This document shows positions 20,191 to 30,422 of a stretch of 64,000 nt of DNA, piece by piece. Positions within the stretch are counted from its first letter, which is position 1. Each line of letters starts with the position of its first letter. The DNA is from Galdieria sulphuraria (Eukaryota; Rhodophyta; Bangiophyceae; Galdieriales; Galdieriaceae), in the NCBI RefSeq assembly GCF_000341285.1, contig NW_005178468.1:40051-104050 (forward strand), written 5' to 3'. The notes under the pieces are model-generated. The model was not told the origin of the DNA and ran no database searches. It saw only the letters and a program-made list of their open reading frames with translations. The position numbers were made by a program, and so were the translations under genes.

Positions 20191-21657
20191 TTAAACCGAC
20201 TTCATCTTGTGGTTGAGCTCTTCTCGTTCCCAATGTGAACGTCTAAAACACAACATAAAAACAAAACCAACGACCGATATGAAACAAGTCACAAACGACC
20301 ATTCTCGTATTCTTTGAAAAAGAAGCAATCGTTCCATATATGCGACAGTCATAACGCTCGTCGAAAGCCTGTGCAATACATTCAACAAGGAGCTCACTTC
20401 ATTATGCTGAAGGGATAACAGTGGCTCATCAAATAGTATTTTTAATGCTGTTCCAATGCCAAGAAATTGAAGTTTTCCCCATAAACGACACTTTTCACAA
20501 CCTACGCAGTCCATAATCCTTGAAATGTTTCGAAAATGCTCTTTGAACTGCTTTTGAACAAAAATGCCTTCAGGTGCTCGAAAAAGTTCTCTTTCATCAA
20601 AAGTTAAGCAGTTGGGAGTTAATAATTTCGAACAGGAGAATACATCTCTCAGTACTTGTGAAGTTATTTCATCTTCAGTCACATTGCCTGTGCGGTAATC
20701 ATAAACTTCTGGTAACAGAAGAGGCATGGCCTTGCTTATGGCTCGAAGAATTACAGCAAACGCAAAATACAAATTCTCTACTCTTTCCGGGAATTGTCGC
20801 ACTCTTTCTTGATACAATTTGACATTGGGACCCCAACGAGTTTTGAATAAATACTCCTTTGCAATATGCATATTGATAGAAGTATGAATTCCTGATATCA
20901 GTCGATAAAATACTCGCTGTTCTTTACAATGGTGTTGTTGCAGTGAACAAACTTCTTGATCAGCACAGCTATCTGCGAAAAGAAAACAATTCTCGTTATA
21001 AATCGCTCTCCATACTCGAGTAGCACTAACTCCTTGATAACCAGTATATCTCTCAGGATTGGCAATCAAGTCCACATATATCATACTGTCATCGCTATCT
21101 TCAATAATCCAAACGTCTTCATCTTCTTCTCGCCACTTATGAAACTGTGCATCACCCAAGTTTCTATCTACATCATTCAAGACATCTCTTCCACCAGAGG
21201 ACTCACAAGTGGCCACCGAGCTTTTGAAAAGAAAAGACGAAGTCTCTTGGTTACCTCCAAGTCTCCAAAGCACAGGTACCTCGTCCTCACTACAAGCACA
21301 AACACTACAGTCCCTAAGCGCACACTGTCCATCATCGGGCCAAAATGGACATTCCTTTGACAAGTCTACCTTGAAAATGCGAAAGAAAGTTCTCTGCACC
21401 AACTTTGAAAGCTTCTTATTCAGCTTCACTTGGTTTTCGTGATATAAAGTATGAACGTCACAAAGTGCATCTTGTACCGACTCTTTGGGGGTTAAGAGTG
21501 AGTTGCCTTGAAAAGCTTCCAGTGATAACTTTGCAAGCGTTTCAGGGTTCAACGACAAACACAATATACACATTGTACACAATAAAATAATAAATACTTG
21601 AAACCAACGTGACTTTAACCAAAACTGTGGCTTGTTGCTAGGTTTCAAAGTTTCCAT
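20191..21657 (-). CDS. ERO1: ER oxidoreductin 1
   Basis: 488 aa, no intron. ERO1 is the FAD-dependent oxidase that re-oxidises PDI in the ER lumen using O2. An N-terminal signal-anchor (FIILLCTMCILCLSL, residues 19-37) leads to the lumenal domain. The shuttle motif CALRDC (Cx4C) is followed by CSVCACSEDEVP. The FAD-site region has YIDLIAN-like YVDLIANPERYTGYQG and SGIHTSINMHIAKEY. The active pair sits in DCVGCEKCRLWGKLQ. A second hydrophobic helix near the C-terminus (FVTCFISVVGFVFMLCF) and a basic tail suggest double anchoring. Its substrate PDI is encoded at 46.5-47.6 kb. Stop is close to the convergent PRPS stop. Confidence 0.95.
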   Translation of the reverse strand: METLKPSNKPQFWLKSRWFQVFIILLCTMCILCLSLNPETLAKLSLEAFQGNSLLTPKESVQDALCDVHTLYHENQVKLNKKLSKLVQRTFFRIFKVDLSKECPFWPDDGQCALRDCSVCACSEDEVPVLWRLGGNQETSSFLFKSSVATCESSGGRDVLNDVDRNLGDAQFHKWREEDEDVWIIEDSDDSMIYVDLIANPERYTGYQGVSATRVWRAIYNENCFLFADSCADQEVCSLQQHHCKEQRVFYRLISGIHTSINMHIAKEYLFKTRWGPNVKLYQERVRQFPERVENLYFAFAVILRAISKAMPLLLPEVYDYRTGNVTEDEITSQVLRDVFSCSKLLTPNCLTFDERELFRAPEGIFVQKQFKEHFRNISRIMDCVGCEKCRLWGKLQFLGIGTALKILFDEPLLSLQHNEVSSLLNVLHRLSTSVMTVAYMERLLLFQRIREWSFVTCFISVVGFVFMLCFRRSHWEREELNHKMKSV

Positions 21658-21837
21658 ACTTGCGCGTTTTATGATGAAAAATGTCGAGGCGCCAAATTTT
21701 TGGAAATAAAGAATTGCGCATTTCTAAGTTTCTTTTTCAGATACATCGTTGAAGACTTGTCTTGAGATATAAATATCTATAAATTGTATGTATGTATTTA
21801 TATATCGTTTTCAAGTGTCCAACGAGACCTTTGTCAA

Positions 21838-23364
21838 CTACTTGCTACTTTTCGATGGTTTACTCTCACATTTGGAGTTTCTTTGATCCACACCCAATGA
21901 AAGCTTCGAAAACAGTTTAAACCGTTCCTGAAAGTTCAAACGTCTAAATTCCTCAAACATAGCAACAAACTCTCCTTCAGGAAGTTCTCCTTTATCCTTT
22001 AGTTTCTGCAAAGACTCTAATATTTTACCACTCCCTACTTCTTCTACCTAGAGCGGTCGCCATAAAGACTAAATTCTGCAAAAACACACATGAAGCTTAC
22101 CTGTGTTTTCAAACCTGAAATTTGATTTTCAACAACTGACCAAACGGTACATATCTCATCGATTCGCTTCTGAAGGGAGCTTCTTTCTGCACTTAAGCTC
22201 CTGCAAAGCTTTTCTAGGCATTCACATTTTTCCTTTGCCTTTTGTTCATTCTTTTTAGCCGCTTCTAATTCTGATGTGAGAGTAGCAAGCTGCGAACCCG
22301 CTTCTTCATTCTGCTTCTTCAGGTCCCCATTGGTCTCTTGTAAACTAAATGCAGTTTTGGATAACTTGTCGATGGTGTCTTCATATTTCTTAAAAACAGA
22401 CGAGCTCTGTTCCAAAGCTTCCTGACATACATAAGTTACTGCAATCGAACCACTTTCAATCTCATACCTCGAATTGCGAACATTTCTTATCATATTCCGC
22501 AAGTTTTGACTGTAACGTATCTACAACTAAGAAGAATTCTCTCATTTGTGAATTATTTTCTTCTTTTTTCCTCTCAAACTCCTCCGTTGCTTCTCTCAAC
22601 TTGGCCTTTGCTAATTCTGCTTCCAGCTCTTTCATTCCAAGTTGAGTAGCAAAGTGTTCTTCTCGAAGGTCATATTTTTCCTGCAAAACATGAAAGGCCT
22701 CTATCTTTTCTTCCAACTTTTGCTTGTACATTTCCGCCTCTTTTGTTGAGTGATATTCAATTTTCGAGTTGATTTCTTCCATGGCTTCGTTGAACTTTTT
22801 TACTATCTCCGCCTGTCTTTCCTTTTCTTCCTTGAGGCGTCGTTCGCTTTCCTCCTAATAATACGCAACAACATTTAAGTGGCAGCCAACGCAATCAGTG
22901 GCAACTTACTGCTAGTGTTTTGTTTTGTTTATTCAATTCTCTACTGAGGGTTTCCAATTTCTGTTTTGCAGCTCTCAATTTCTTCATCTCGAAACAAATA
23001 TCCTCCAATTCTCTTTCCAAAACGATGCTCTTTTGTCTCTCCCTACAGACGTCATACTCCAAGTTTTTACATTCTGTACACTTATTTATATATTTCCACA
23101 AAAGAGACTTCAGTTTGGACTCGGGTGTACTGTCTGTTGACTCAGCCAATGCTTTGCCTTCTTTGACAGCTGTCTTATATTTGTTTTCTGTACGGGTTAC
23201 TGAAACAACGGCCATACTTTCAACAGTTATTTCTTACCTATTCTCTTATCCTCTTCAGTGTCTTGGCTACTTTCCAAGGTCGTTATACGCTCTGCCAATA
23301 ATTCTTTAAATTGACTGGTTTCTAAACTTCGCGTCTTATCTTCCTTTTCTTCTGAAGCTGACAT
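21838..23364 (-). CDS. TXLN: taxilin family coiled-coil protein, five exons
   Basis: Exons 23364-23238, 23199-22910, 22854-22468, 22421-22101 and 22047-21838 give 444 aa. Taxilins bind syntaxins and nascent-polypeptide complexes and act in vesicle traffic. Diagnostic stretches: KLETLSRELNKQNKTLA, YDLREEHFATQLGMKELEAEL, then KKCSQFE joined to EALEQSSSVFKKYEDTIDKL, matching animal taxilin (LcReLqkqNk, YelREeHf..ll..kelE.ql, KFeeFQ.tL.kSNevF..fk.EM). Almost the whole protein is heptad-repeat coiled coil. Introns are 38, 55, 46 and 53 nt; the 38-nt one is the shortest in the window. The start codon is only 86 bp from the divergent HNH gene. Confidence 0.9.
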
Positions 23365-23450
23365 ATTTTATGTAAGTTGTTTGACAAAAGATCCCACTTC
23401 AATAATATTTTTCTAGGTCACCACAAGACCAACTTGTGTACAAAAGACAA

Positions 23451-24056
23451 ATGGGCAAACCATCGGATCACTTCACCAACGACCGTATTTTTAGTAACCG
23501 AGTGAAGGCTGCTTGTTGGGAAAAGGTTGGTTGATATGTTGCTATTTATGTTTTTTATTTCAATTGAAAATAATATGTGAAGGCTACTCCTGTTCCTGGT
23601 AGAGATCCTGATCGTTGGCGTTTAGACGCATTTCGTAATCCAGTGTGCAAAAGATTAACTTCTTGTGAAGGTTGTCTTTGCCACGAGTATGATCACGTCA
23701 TTCCCGTATGTAGTCTCATTTATCCCTCCAATACTAACAATTGCAGTATTCTCAAGGTGGAGCTTCTACTGTTGAAAACTGTCAAATATTGCAGACTAGA
23801 ATCAATCGTTTAAAAGTTGGTATAGCGCTTATTGCAACGAATATTTCTGTTCTCATGAATGCGAATATTTACTACAAGATAGGCTGATCGTCAATTGACA
23901 GCAGAACAACTTGAGTCATTCAGTTGTGAGATCACTTTTTCTGAACGGGAGCTGGATCTCATCGAGATGGCGGTATATGGAAATGTTCAAAGAGATCACT
24001 TTCGGTGTCGTTGTAAGAGTTTTTTTGAAGTGTATAAAGCATCGACAAGTAATTAG
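23451..24056 (+). CDS. plant-type HNH endonuclease-domain protein
   Basis: Exons 23451-23525, 23583-23705, 23747-23815 and 23883-24056 give 146 aa. The HNH/beta-beta-alpha-metal fold is clear: LTSCEGCLCHEYDHVIP with the metal-binding DH, then splicing to YSQGGASTVENCQILQTRINRLK with the two Asn positions. This closely follows a family of plant proteins with CxGCLCxEYDH..P.SKGG....NCQILQTRVNR. Its targets are unknown. The 41-nt second intron contains a perfect TACTAAC branch site; introns 1 and 3 start GTTGGT. A further upstream intron (23372-23416) would join AT to G and create an in-frame ATG 12 codons earlier, so the true start is uncertain. Confidence 0.82.
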
Positions 24057-24099
24057 TCCATTTTGCGCTGTGGAAGTGGCATTGTTTTTAAAGGACAAT

Positions 24100-25420
24100 A
24101 TGAAATGGGATCCGATGGATCAAGACACTGAAACCAATGCTAGAACAGGACTCTTCAGTTTTTACAAGTCGTCGTATAAAGTTGAGTGTAAGACACCTCA
24201 TTGTTTGTTAGTCACTTGTCGTGGTTCCTTGCCTCACGTGACCAACGATTTATTGTCCGAGCTTCCTTCTTTATGTTTAGAGTTGGATGTAAGTAATACT
24301 TTGGCTTTCGCCTTCCCAAGTTTCTCTTTTCCTCTATAGACTTGCGACTTTCTATATTTCAACTCCAACAGCAAACTCAAAGGTTCTCAAGTATTGAAAG
24401 AGTTTGGTTCGGGTATTCAAGAATACTGTCAACTACAACCTCATCCTTTGTACTTGTCCTTTATCTCTCAACAAGAGCTAGAAAAAGTAACTTATTCCGG
24501 TAAGATTCCATCCGTTGTGTATGTTGGTGAAAATTCCAATCCCTTGTTGAATAGCCAAAAGACAACAGTTGAAGTGTTATCAACGAGGGAGTTGTATTAC
24601 TTTTTCAGAAAGCGAATACTTGGATTTGGTACACACCGCCGATTGTCATATGGCGGAATGTCCTTGCGTGACAAGTTATGACGACTGCAGCTCGGATTCC
24701 AGTCGTACGATACGTGATTATAGCGAACAATCGACTGTATTACAAAGCAATTTTATCAAACAATGGAGGTTCGTATCATCATTCCATTTTCATGATAGGA
24801 ATAATGTGCACGATTCTAGTCATCATTCATCCTTTGATCATTCCATAGCCATTGGAGTTGTTCAAGGTGGAATGGATATAGAACAAAGAAAGCAACATGC
24901 AAAAACGATATCGCAACTAACAGGAATTGGAGGATTCTACATTGACGCCTTACAATCTCGCATCAAACTAGTGGAACAACAAAGACTGGCCCATATTTCT
25001 ATTTCTCAATTGCCAACTTCATCACCTCGTGTAATGAACGGCTCCACTTCATTGGAACAAGTAATAGGGTTGGTAGCTTGTGGAATCGATTGCTTTATCT
25101 CTTCCTATCCTTATACGTTATCGATTCATGGTTATGCTTTGGATTTGCCTCACAAGAACAACTTGTGGAATATACAATACCGAAAGGATAAGAATCCCTT
25201 ATCCTTGCATTGTTCTTGTCCAGTTTGTAGACAATATTCTCGAGCTTATTTGAACCATCTCCTGAATGTTCATGAAATGTTGGCAATGACCTTATTGATG
25301 GTACACAATACTACCCAATATATGGAGTTTTTTCATCAACTACAACGAGCTATAGAAACAAAGACATTCTTATCCTTTCAAAAACAATTCTTGGCCAACA
25401 GAAGAGTCAACTATTCATAA
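24100..25420 (+). CDS. QTRT2: queuine tRNA-ribosyltransferase subunit 2
   Basis: Exons 24100-24288, 24340-24499 and 24555-25420 (introns 51 and 55 nt) give 404 aa. QTRT2 pairs with QTRT1 to insert queuine at tRNA position 34. Marks: ECKTPHCLLVTCRGSLPHVTNDLL at the N-terminus (the family has tP.fLlyTr.Gs.PHLT), ITFSESEYLDLVHTADC after splicing, GVVQGGMDIEQR, GIGGFYIDALQ, and the zinc site CSCPVCRQYSRAYLNHLLNVHE with ligands C-C-C...H. The start ATG lies 43 bp after the HNH stop on the same strand, so the two may share transcript sequence. Queuine must come from salvage in eukaryotes. Confidence 0.88.
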
Positions 25421-25477
25421 TCATGAGACATAGCCGAGATTTTATACAGTTGCGAATAGCCTACAATAGAATGATAA

Positions 25478-26037
25478 TCAGTTGGGAAAGTAGCTGTTCA
25501 CATAGTTGCGATGACTGAACAGATGGAACCAAAATACTATCAACATACTGCAACAAGCTCCTACACCATTCATAACGGCGTCGAGTAGAGATAACTGTCT
25601 ACCAAAGTGACTTTGAAGCACTTCAACCAATAAACCTATCCATAGAATAATGTATATATATATATATATACATACATCAATTTGAAACTCCAAGTTATAC
25701 CTATGATGGTTGTTACTAGTATAGAAAAGGTAGCTACTTGCCACCAACGACAACGGTTTGATCGAACGTGAGAAAGAATAGCAAACAATAATAAACACAC
25801 GAAACCATAAGCAACTGCGTGAAAACCCAAATGGTAGGTAGACAACCAACTCTTCCCATAACGGAGACAAACGGTACGGAAGCTACAAAGTGCAATGGCA
25901 CATAAAAGGAAAACCAAACAAAACAAGTAACAAAATAGTAAAACTCTCTTGTGACTTGTAAAGTTTGTGGAATTATTGTTATTTGGAAGACCAGAAAATG
26001 GATCTACATAACTAGAAAGAGTACACTTTAAGTTCAT
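25478..26037 (-). CDS. VanZ-like small membrane protein
   Basis: Two exons (26037-25701 and 25635-25478) give 164 aa. The 65-nt intron contains an 18-bp TA run. Four or so hydrophobic helices are visible: VLLFCYLFCLVFLLCAIALC, LGFHAVAYGFVCLLLFAIL, VATFSILVTTIIGLL and MNGVGACCSMLIVFWFHLF. Splicing yields GLLVEVLQSHFGRQLSLLDAVMNGVG, matching the VanZ-type core E..Q.f..gR..s..D...N..G. VanZ-like proteins are bacterial and eukaryotic membrane proteins of unclear function. The start codon is only 56 bp from that of the divergent MVD gene. Confidence 0.6.
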
Positions 26038-26093
26038 GAAAACAACAACAACAATATGGTTTTCTCTTTCTCTGCTGTGGAGGGGGACAGAAG

Positions 26094-27432
26094 ATGATGA
26101 GTGTTGATGATCCGCTTACGGTGACATGTACAGCACCAGTGAATATAGCTTTGATAAAGTATTGGGGAAAAAGAGAAGAAGATAAAATTTTGCCGTTAAA
26201 TCCTTCTCTCAGTATTACTTTGGATGTTGCTGATCTGCGAACAAAGACTACAGTAGTTGCGTCGAAACAGTTCGATAGAGATCGTCTGTGGCTCAACGGA
26301 AAGTAAGTTTTGCAGGATTGGGAATTTTGATAGCACATATTTATCATCGAAAGAGAACACGATATCAATAATAAACGAATGCAGACTTGTATCAGAAAAT
26401 TGCGTCAAGGAGCGGATGACCTATGGCGTGACGGAAAACTCATGATTGCAAAAGAGGAGTGGAAAAACTATCGATTGCACATTATATCAGAGAATAATTT
26501 TCCTACCGCTGCAGGTTTGGCTTCAAGTGCCTCTGGTTTAGCTTGTTTTGGTAATTACAAAGGATATCCTTGCTCTATGGGAAGACTGAAGGAGTATCTT
26601 AGTTTATTCGATAGCACAGTTGTTGCAATTCAAAGAGACCTTTCCAGGTGAACTAACAACCATTGCTAGGCAAGGCTCCGGAAGTGCTTGTAGAAGTTTG
26701 CTTGGAGGATTCGTCTTATGGGAAAGTGGCACTGCCTTGGATGGATCAGATAGTATAGCGAGACAGATTGCCACAGGAGATAAATGGAAGAGTCTTCGAG
26801 TTATTATATTGATAGTAAATGAACAACAAAAGAAAACGAGTAGCACCGCTGGAATGCAAACGTCCGTACAAACAAGTGACTTGCTAAAGGTTGGTGGTGA
26901 CCGTAACATCTTTCTCATCATTCGACTCATCAAAGAAAAGTTTCGTGCAAAGGAAGTTGTATCCATGCAACTCTCTCGTATGAGAGATGCTATTGAAAAG
27001 GCGGATTTTCCAACACTAGCAACAGTAACTATGCAAGAAAGCAATCAGTTTCACGCTTGTTGCTTGGATACTTTCCCTCCAATTTTTTATCTCAACGAGG
27101 TTTCAAAAGAGATTATTCAATTTGTGCATGATTACAATGCCGACAATAATGACATAACCGTAGCGTACACGTTCGATGCCGGACCTAACGCAGTGCTATT
27201 GACGCGAGAGGAGAATTTGGAAAAGTTAATGAATTCCTTACATCAGAAATTTGGCTTTTTTCCAGTAACACGAGAAGGTGTGACACGTTCCGTTTTTGAG
27301 AATTCTCAAAGTGATCGCATTATTCGATCTATTGTTACAAAAATTGGAGAAGGACCCCGAGTCATTACGCGATCTATAGATCATGAGGAGTCCCTGGCTA
27401 CAAAAGAAGGAAAGCCAAAGTTTATTTGTTAG
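26094..27432 (+). CDS. MVD: mevalonate diphosphate decarboxylase
   Basis: Exons 26094-26302, 26354-26550 and 26615-27432 (introns 51 and 64 nt) give 407 aa. The enzyme converts mevalonate-5-diphosphate and ATP to isopentenyl diphosphate, the last step of the cytosolic mevalonate route. Family signatures: [40 protein letters not shown] (restored by splicing and the same length as the yeast protein), [51 protein letters not shown] and [11 protein letters not shown]. All the GHMP-fold catalytic regions look intact. Intron 1 must end at 26353; other acceptors break the alignment. Confidence 0.96.
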
Positions 27433-28237
27433 AGCCAGTCTAAAATGATTATATTAAAGAAACAATTTCAATTCTTGATTTCATTTACGACAGAATTGTA
27501 AAAAGGAAAAATTAATTTCTCCAACAAATATAAAAAGTTTTAGAAAAATTCCAAATCTTAGCAATTTGGTTAATGAGACGAACTCTCTCTTATATTTGAT
27601 TGTTTTGAATTATTTAAAATGACTGAAAACAAGAAATGCTCAAATTTTCTGTGATTTGAATAATTGCAGTTAAAATATAAAATAATTTTGAAATTACAGT
27701 ATTTTTTTTAATTTTTTATCCAATCGACCTAGTTTTTGAGATTTTTCATGAATAAAAAATTGTGTACCACAATCTGAATAATACTGAGACTGCATCAAAA
27801 TTGAATGAGATTCCTATAGTTATTATGCACCCTGATAATTTTTTTTTGAAATTGGCACCAGCTCATTTAAGTTTTTTTTTCGTTGTGTTAATATAGTTAC
27901 TTTTGAATAATCCTTAAAATGAATATCTATATTTTATTTTTTGTCTTATTTTTTGCTCTATTTGCAGCGTATTTGATGCGTTTTTGTTTGTCTTCAATCC
28001 GAAGTTAACTAATTGACTAAGAATTTTTTTACAGATTAATATTCTTTTCAAGTATCTTGCAAAGGCACCGGATGATATAGGTTCATGACGTGATAGATTG
28101 ATTATTGTCAATGATTCGCTGCTTGAGTGCCCGACTCAACGGTTCTATTACCGGAGGGTGCAGAATTCCCTCCTAAAAAAAGATGATGTTTTTTTTTGAA
28201 ATTTTTCAAAGTCTTTTGTTTTATTTCCTTCATAACT
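27433..28237. other. 805-bp A/T-rich region without a supported gene
   Basis: This is the longest apparently gene-free stretch. It is visibly richer in A and T than its surroundings, with poly-T runs near 27706, 27839, 27873 and 28189. A minus-strand frame of 65 codons at 27914-28111 begins only at a TTG and lacks any signature. I see no structured RNA or terminal repeat. Part of it must be the 3' UTRs of the convergent MVD and orphan genes. Confidence 0.5.
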
Positions 28238-28646
28238 TTAAGCAGACTCTGGTCCATGGGATGAACTACCTTGGGATGAAAAACCTTGTACAACTGTATC
28301 ACGAGCGGAATGCAACCTAATTGAAAGTGTATAAGAGAAAGAAAGAACAATGAGTGGACGATACGCACGATAATACTGTGAACTCTGCCAATTCTATAGT
28401 AGACTGAACAGTGTAGTCAACTTGTCTTGATTTTTCGACAATATTCTGGAACAACTCTTCCGTTTTCAAGAAACTTTGTACCAAAGGAGACACTCGAGGG
28501 AATACACTATCAAGGCTTTCATGTATTTCTCCTTCTCTTCTCATTTTTTCAAAAATTCCAATAGATCCCCAAAAATCCAAAAAAAAACATAATGTCATTT
28601 TGTTGAAGACACAGCATATCATGAGTTCAAGTCTCCATGAAACCAT
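28238..28646 (-). CDS. small orphan protein, two exons
   Basis: Exons 28646-28369 and 28316-28238 with a 52-nt intron (donor GTGCGT, acceptor ATTAG) give 118 aa. A hydrophobic N-terminal segment (MICCVFNKMTLCFFLDFWG) is followed by an amphipathic helical region (FEKMRREGEIHESLDSVFP, SFLKTEELFQNIVEKS) and a Ser/Gly-rich tail. An alternative acceptor phase leading to a longer second exon does not keep the frame. No family is recognised. Confidence 0.45.
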
Positions 28647-29099
28647 ATCGACGGTTTAAGGTTTTATATTTTGTGCCAAGACGTTGAAGATAATAAACAG
28701 TCTTGATAAGTACTAACAAAAATGCCAATACGTATCATGGGAGGAGCAATGAACTATCAGAGATAATACAAATTTCTACGACAGGATAGGAAACTGGAGT
28801 CCATTAAGAGAAGAATAATGTTTTTCAAATAGAGACAAGGACAATCGTTTTCAAAAGTTCTTATATGAAAGGAAAACAGTCTTCTTCAAGTTTTGGATTG
28901 TAGTTCAATTGCTCATACTAAACTACAATGGATCCAAATACGATTGCTTTTCAAATCAAAGACACACAAGTTACGTTCGATATATACAAACACTTCCTTA
29001 GTGAATCTGTAGACGTAGTCTTATCTAGCCTAATCTTCTTTTCCAAAATGAACAAAGTATGTTTTGTGCAGTTGAAAAAGTGAAACGAATTTCATACCA
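28647..29099. other. 453-bp divergent intergenic region
   Basis: It lies between the start codons of the 118-aa orphan and the DMT transporter. It is A/T-rich with no coding frame or repeat. It should carry both promoters. Confidence 0.4.
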
Positions 29100-30407
29100 A
29101 TGGGATTCAACTTGACCACAATCGAAAAGTTGTTTGGTCTTATCATCATGGTTTTTGTTATTTATTCTAGCAAGTGGCTATGTAAACCATTGTCTTTCTT
29201 TTCTCTCAACCGAAAAATATTTTCCTCAACTTTAAACTTTTGGATCACAGATCTAATATATTTAAAGAGACGTATAGGATTGTATCAGAAATCAAATGCC
29301 GTTCAAGTTTTGGTTCCTAAAATGGGTCCCAAAAAAAACAATAAGCCGACACTTTTCAAATACACCAAGCAGTCACAGCTGTGGAATAATCCAGTGGTCA
29401 GTTTTTTTCAAGGAGTGGACAGACGGTGGATCCTCTTTTTGGTTGCAATCCTTCATGGAACCTTTAGTCCTAGTGTACGTATTCTATTTGATCTTCCACA
29501 TGCTCCGGATTCAGCTTTATTTAATACACTTCGGTTATTGCTCTCTTCCTCGCTATATCTTCCCATTCTTATTCATTCCTTTATTCGAAACAAAGAAGAG
29601 TCAATGGATATTTCTCGTGGCAAGTCCGTTGGTTCTTCATTTAAAGCTTCCTATTCATGGCTCTTGGCTGGAATGGAACTTGGTATATGGGTCTTTTTAG
29701 GCAATGTTTCTCAAGTGGTTGGTTTAGAAACGACATCTGCTTCAAGAGCATCATTTTTAGTACAACTTCAAACTCTATTTGTACCCATTATTTCTGGCTG
29801 GTTAGGATACGTATCCAGTCGAAGCGATCGTTTTGCTTCTATTATATCCATTATAGGAGTAGCAATTCTTTCCTCGAGTAAATCCTATTCATCTTCTAAC
29901 CGTATCTCCTTTTTGGGAGATGGCTTAGAAATATTAGCTGCTGCATTCTTCTCAGTCTATGTAATTAGGTTGGGTTACTATGCTCGTCTCTATTCATCTA
30001 TTTCATTAGCGAGTGTCAAAGTGAGCATGCAAGCGTTGTTGTCGATGATTTGGTTGTTGTGGGACAATGTTCAATCCAACCAACATCATGATACTCCATT
30101 GCATACTTGGTTCATGACCAGTTTCGAGTCGATGCAAAGTTTTTTACATACCGATGACAAGTGGATATTTGTTTCCGTCATATTATGGACTGGTGTGATG
30201 ATATCTGGTGTAAGTACTTTATTACAAACGTTTGGACAAGAACAAGTTTCTTCAAGTGACGCTGCCATGATTTATGCAACCCAACCTTTATGGGCTTGCA
30301 TGTTTTCATTTTTGTTGTTACATGAAAGTCTTCAATCGAGTGATTGGTTGGGTGGCTTATTCATTTTAGGAGGTACACTTGTATCTGCTAAGAAACCATT
30401 TGGATAA
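29100..30407 (+). CDS. EamA/DMT-family transporter
   Basis: 435 aa, no intron. The DMT superfamily includes plastid phosphate translocators and many metabolite exporters. After a 100-residue basic N-terminal region with one hydrophobic helix come about ten membrane segments, among them ILFLVAILHGTFSPSVRILF, WLLAGMELGIWVFLGNVSQVVGLETTSASRASFL (the helix-3/4 EamA hallmark), LFVPIISGWLGY, FASIISIIGVAILSSS, GLEILAAAFFSVYVI and the C-terminal EQVSSSDAAMIYATQPLWACMFSFLLLHE then GGLFILGGTLVS. The second EamA repeat is typical of eukaryotic plastid or endomembrane members. Substrate unknown. Confidence 0.82.
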   Translation: MGFNLTTIEKLFGLIIMVFVIYSSKWLCKPLSFFSLNRKIFSSTLNFWITDLIYLKRRIGLYQKSNAVQVLVPKMGPKKNNKPTLFKYTKQSQLWNNPVVSFFQGVDRRWILFLVAILHGTFSPSVRILFDLPHAPDSALFNTLRLLLSSSLYLPILIHSFIRNKEESMDISRGKSVGSSFKASYSWLLAGMELGIWVFLGNVSQVVGLETTSASRASFLVQLQTLFVPIISGWLGYVSSRSDRFASIISIIGVAILSSSKSYSSSNRISFLGDGLEILAAAFFSVYVIRLGYYARLYSSISLASVKVSMQALLSMIWLLWDNVQSNQHHDTPLHTWFMTSFESMQSFLHTDDKWIFVSVILWTGVMISGVSTLLQTFGQEQVSSSDAAMIYATQPLWACMFSFLLLHESLQSSDWLGGLFILGGTLVSAKKPFG

Positions 30408-30422
30408 TAAAAGAGAGAAATC

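Noticed and set aside
22439-22467. 29-nt intron in taxilin exon 3/4
   Set aside because: Too short for the observed range; the 46-nt version gives the conserved EEALEQSSSVFKKY join.
22920-23309. 129-codon plus-strand frame
   Set aside because: Antisense to taxilin exons 1-2, crossing their intron; no signature.
24527-24608. 82-nt intron in QTRT2 from GTGAAA to TTTCAG
   Set aside because: It keeps phase but loses the stretch aligning with the QTRT2 core; the 55-nt intron 24500-24554 preserves CITFSESEYLDLV.
27914-28111. 65-codon minus-strand frame as a possible gene
   Set aside because: It begins only at a TTG, lies in A/T-rich sequence and shows no motif or splice context.
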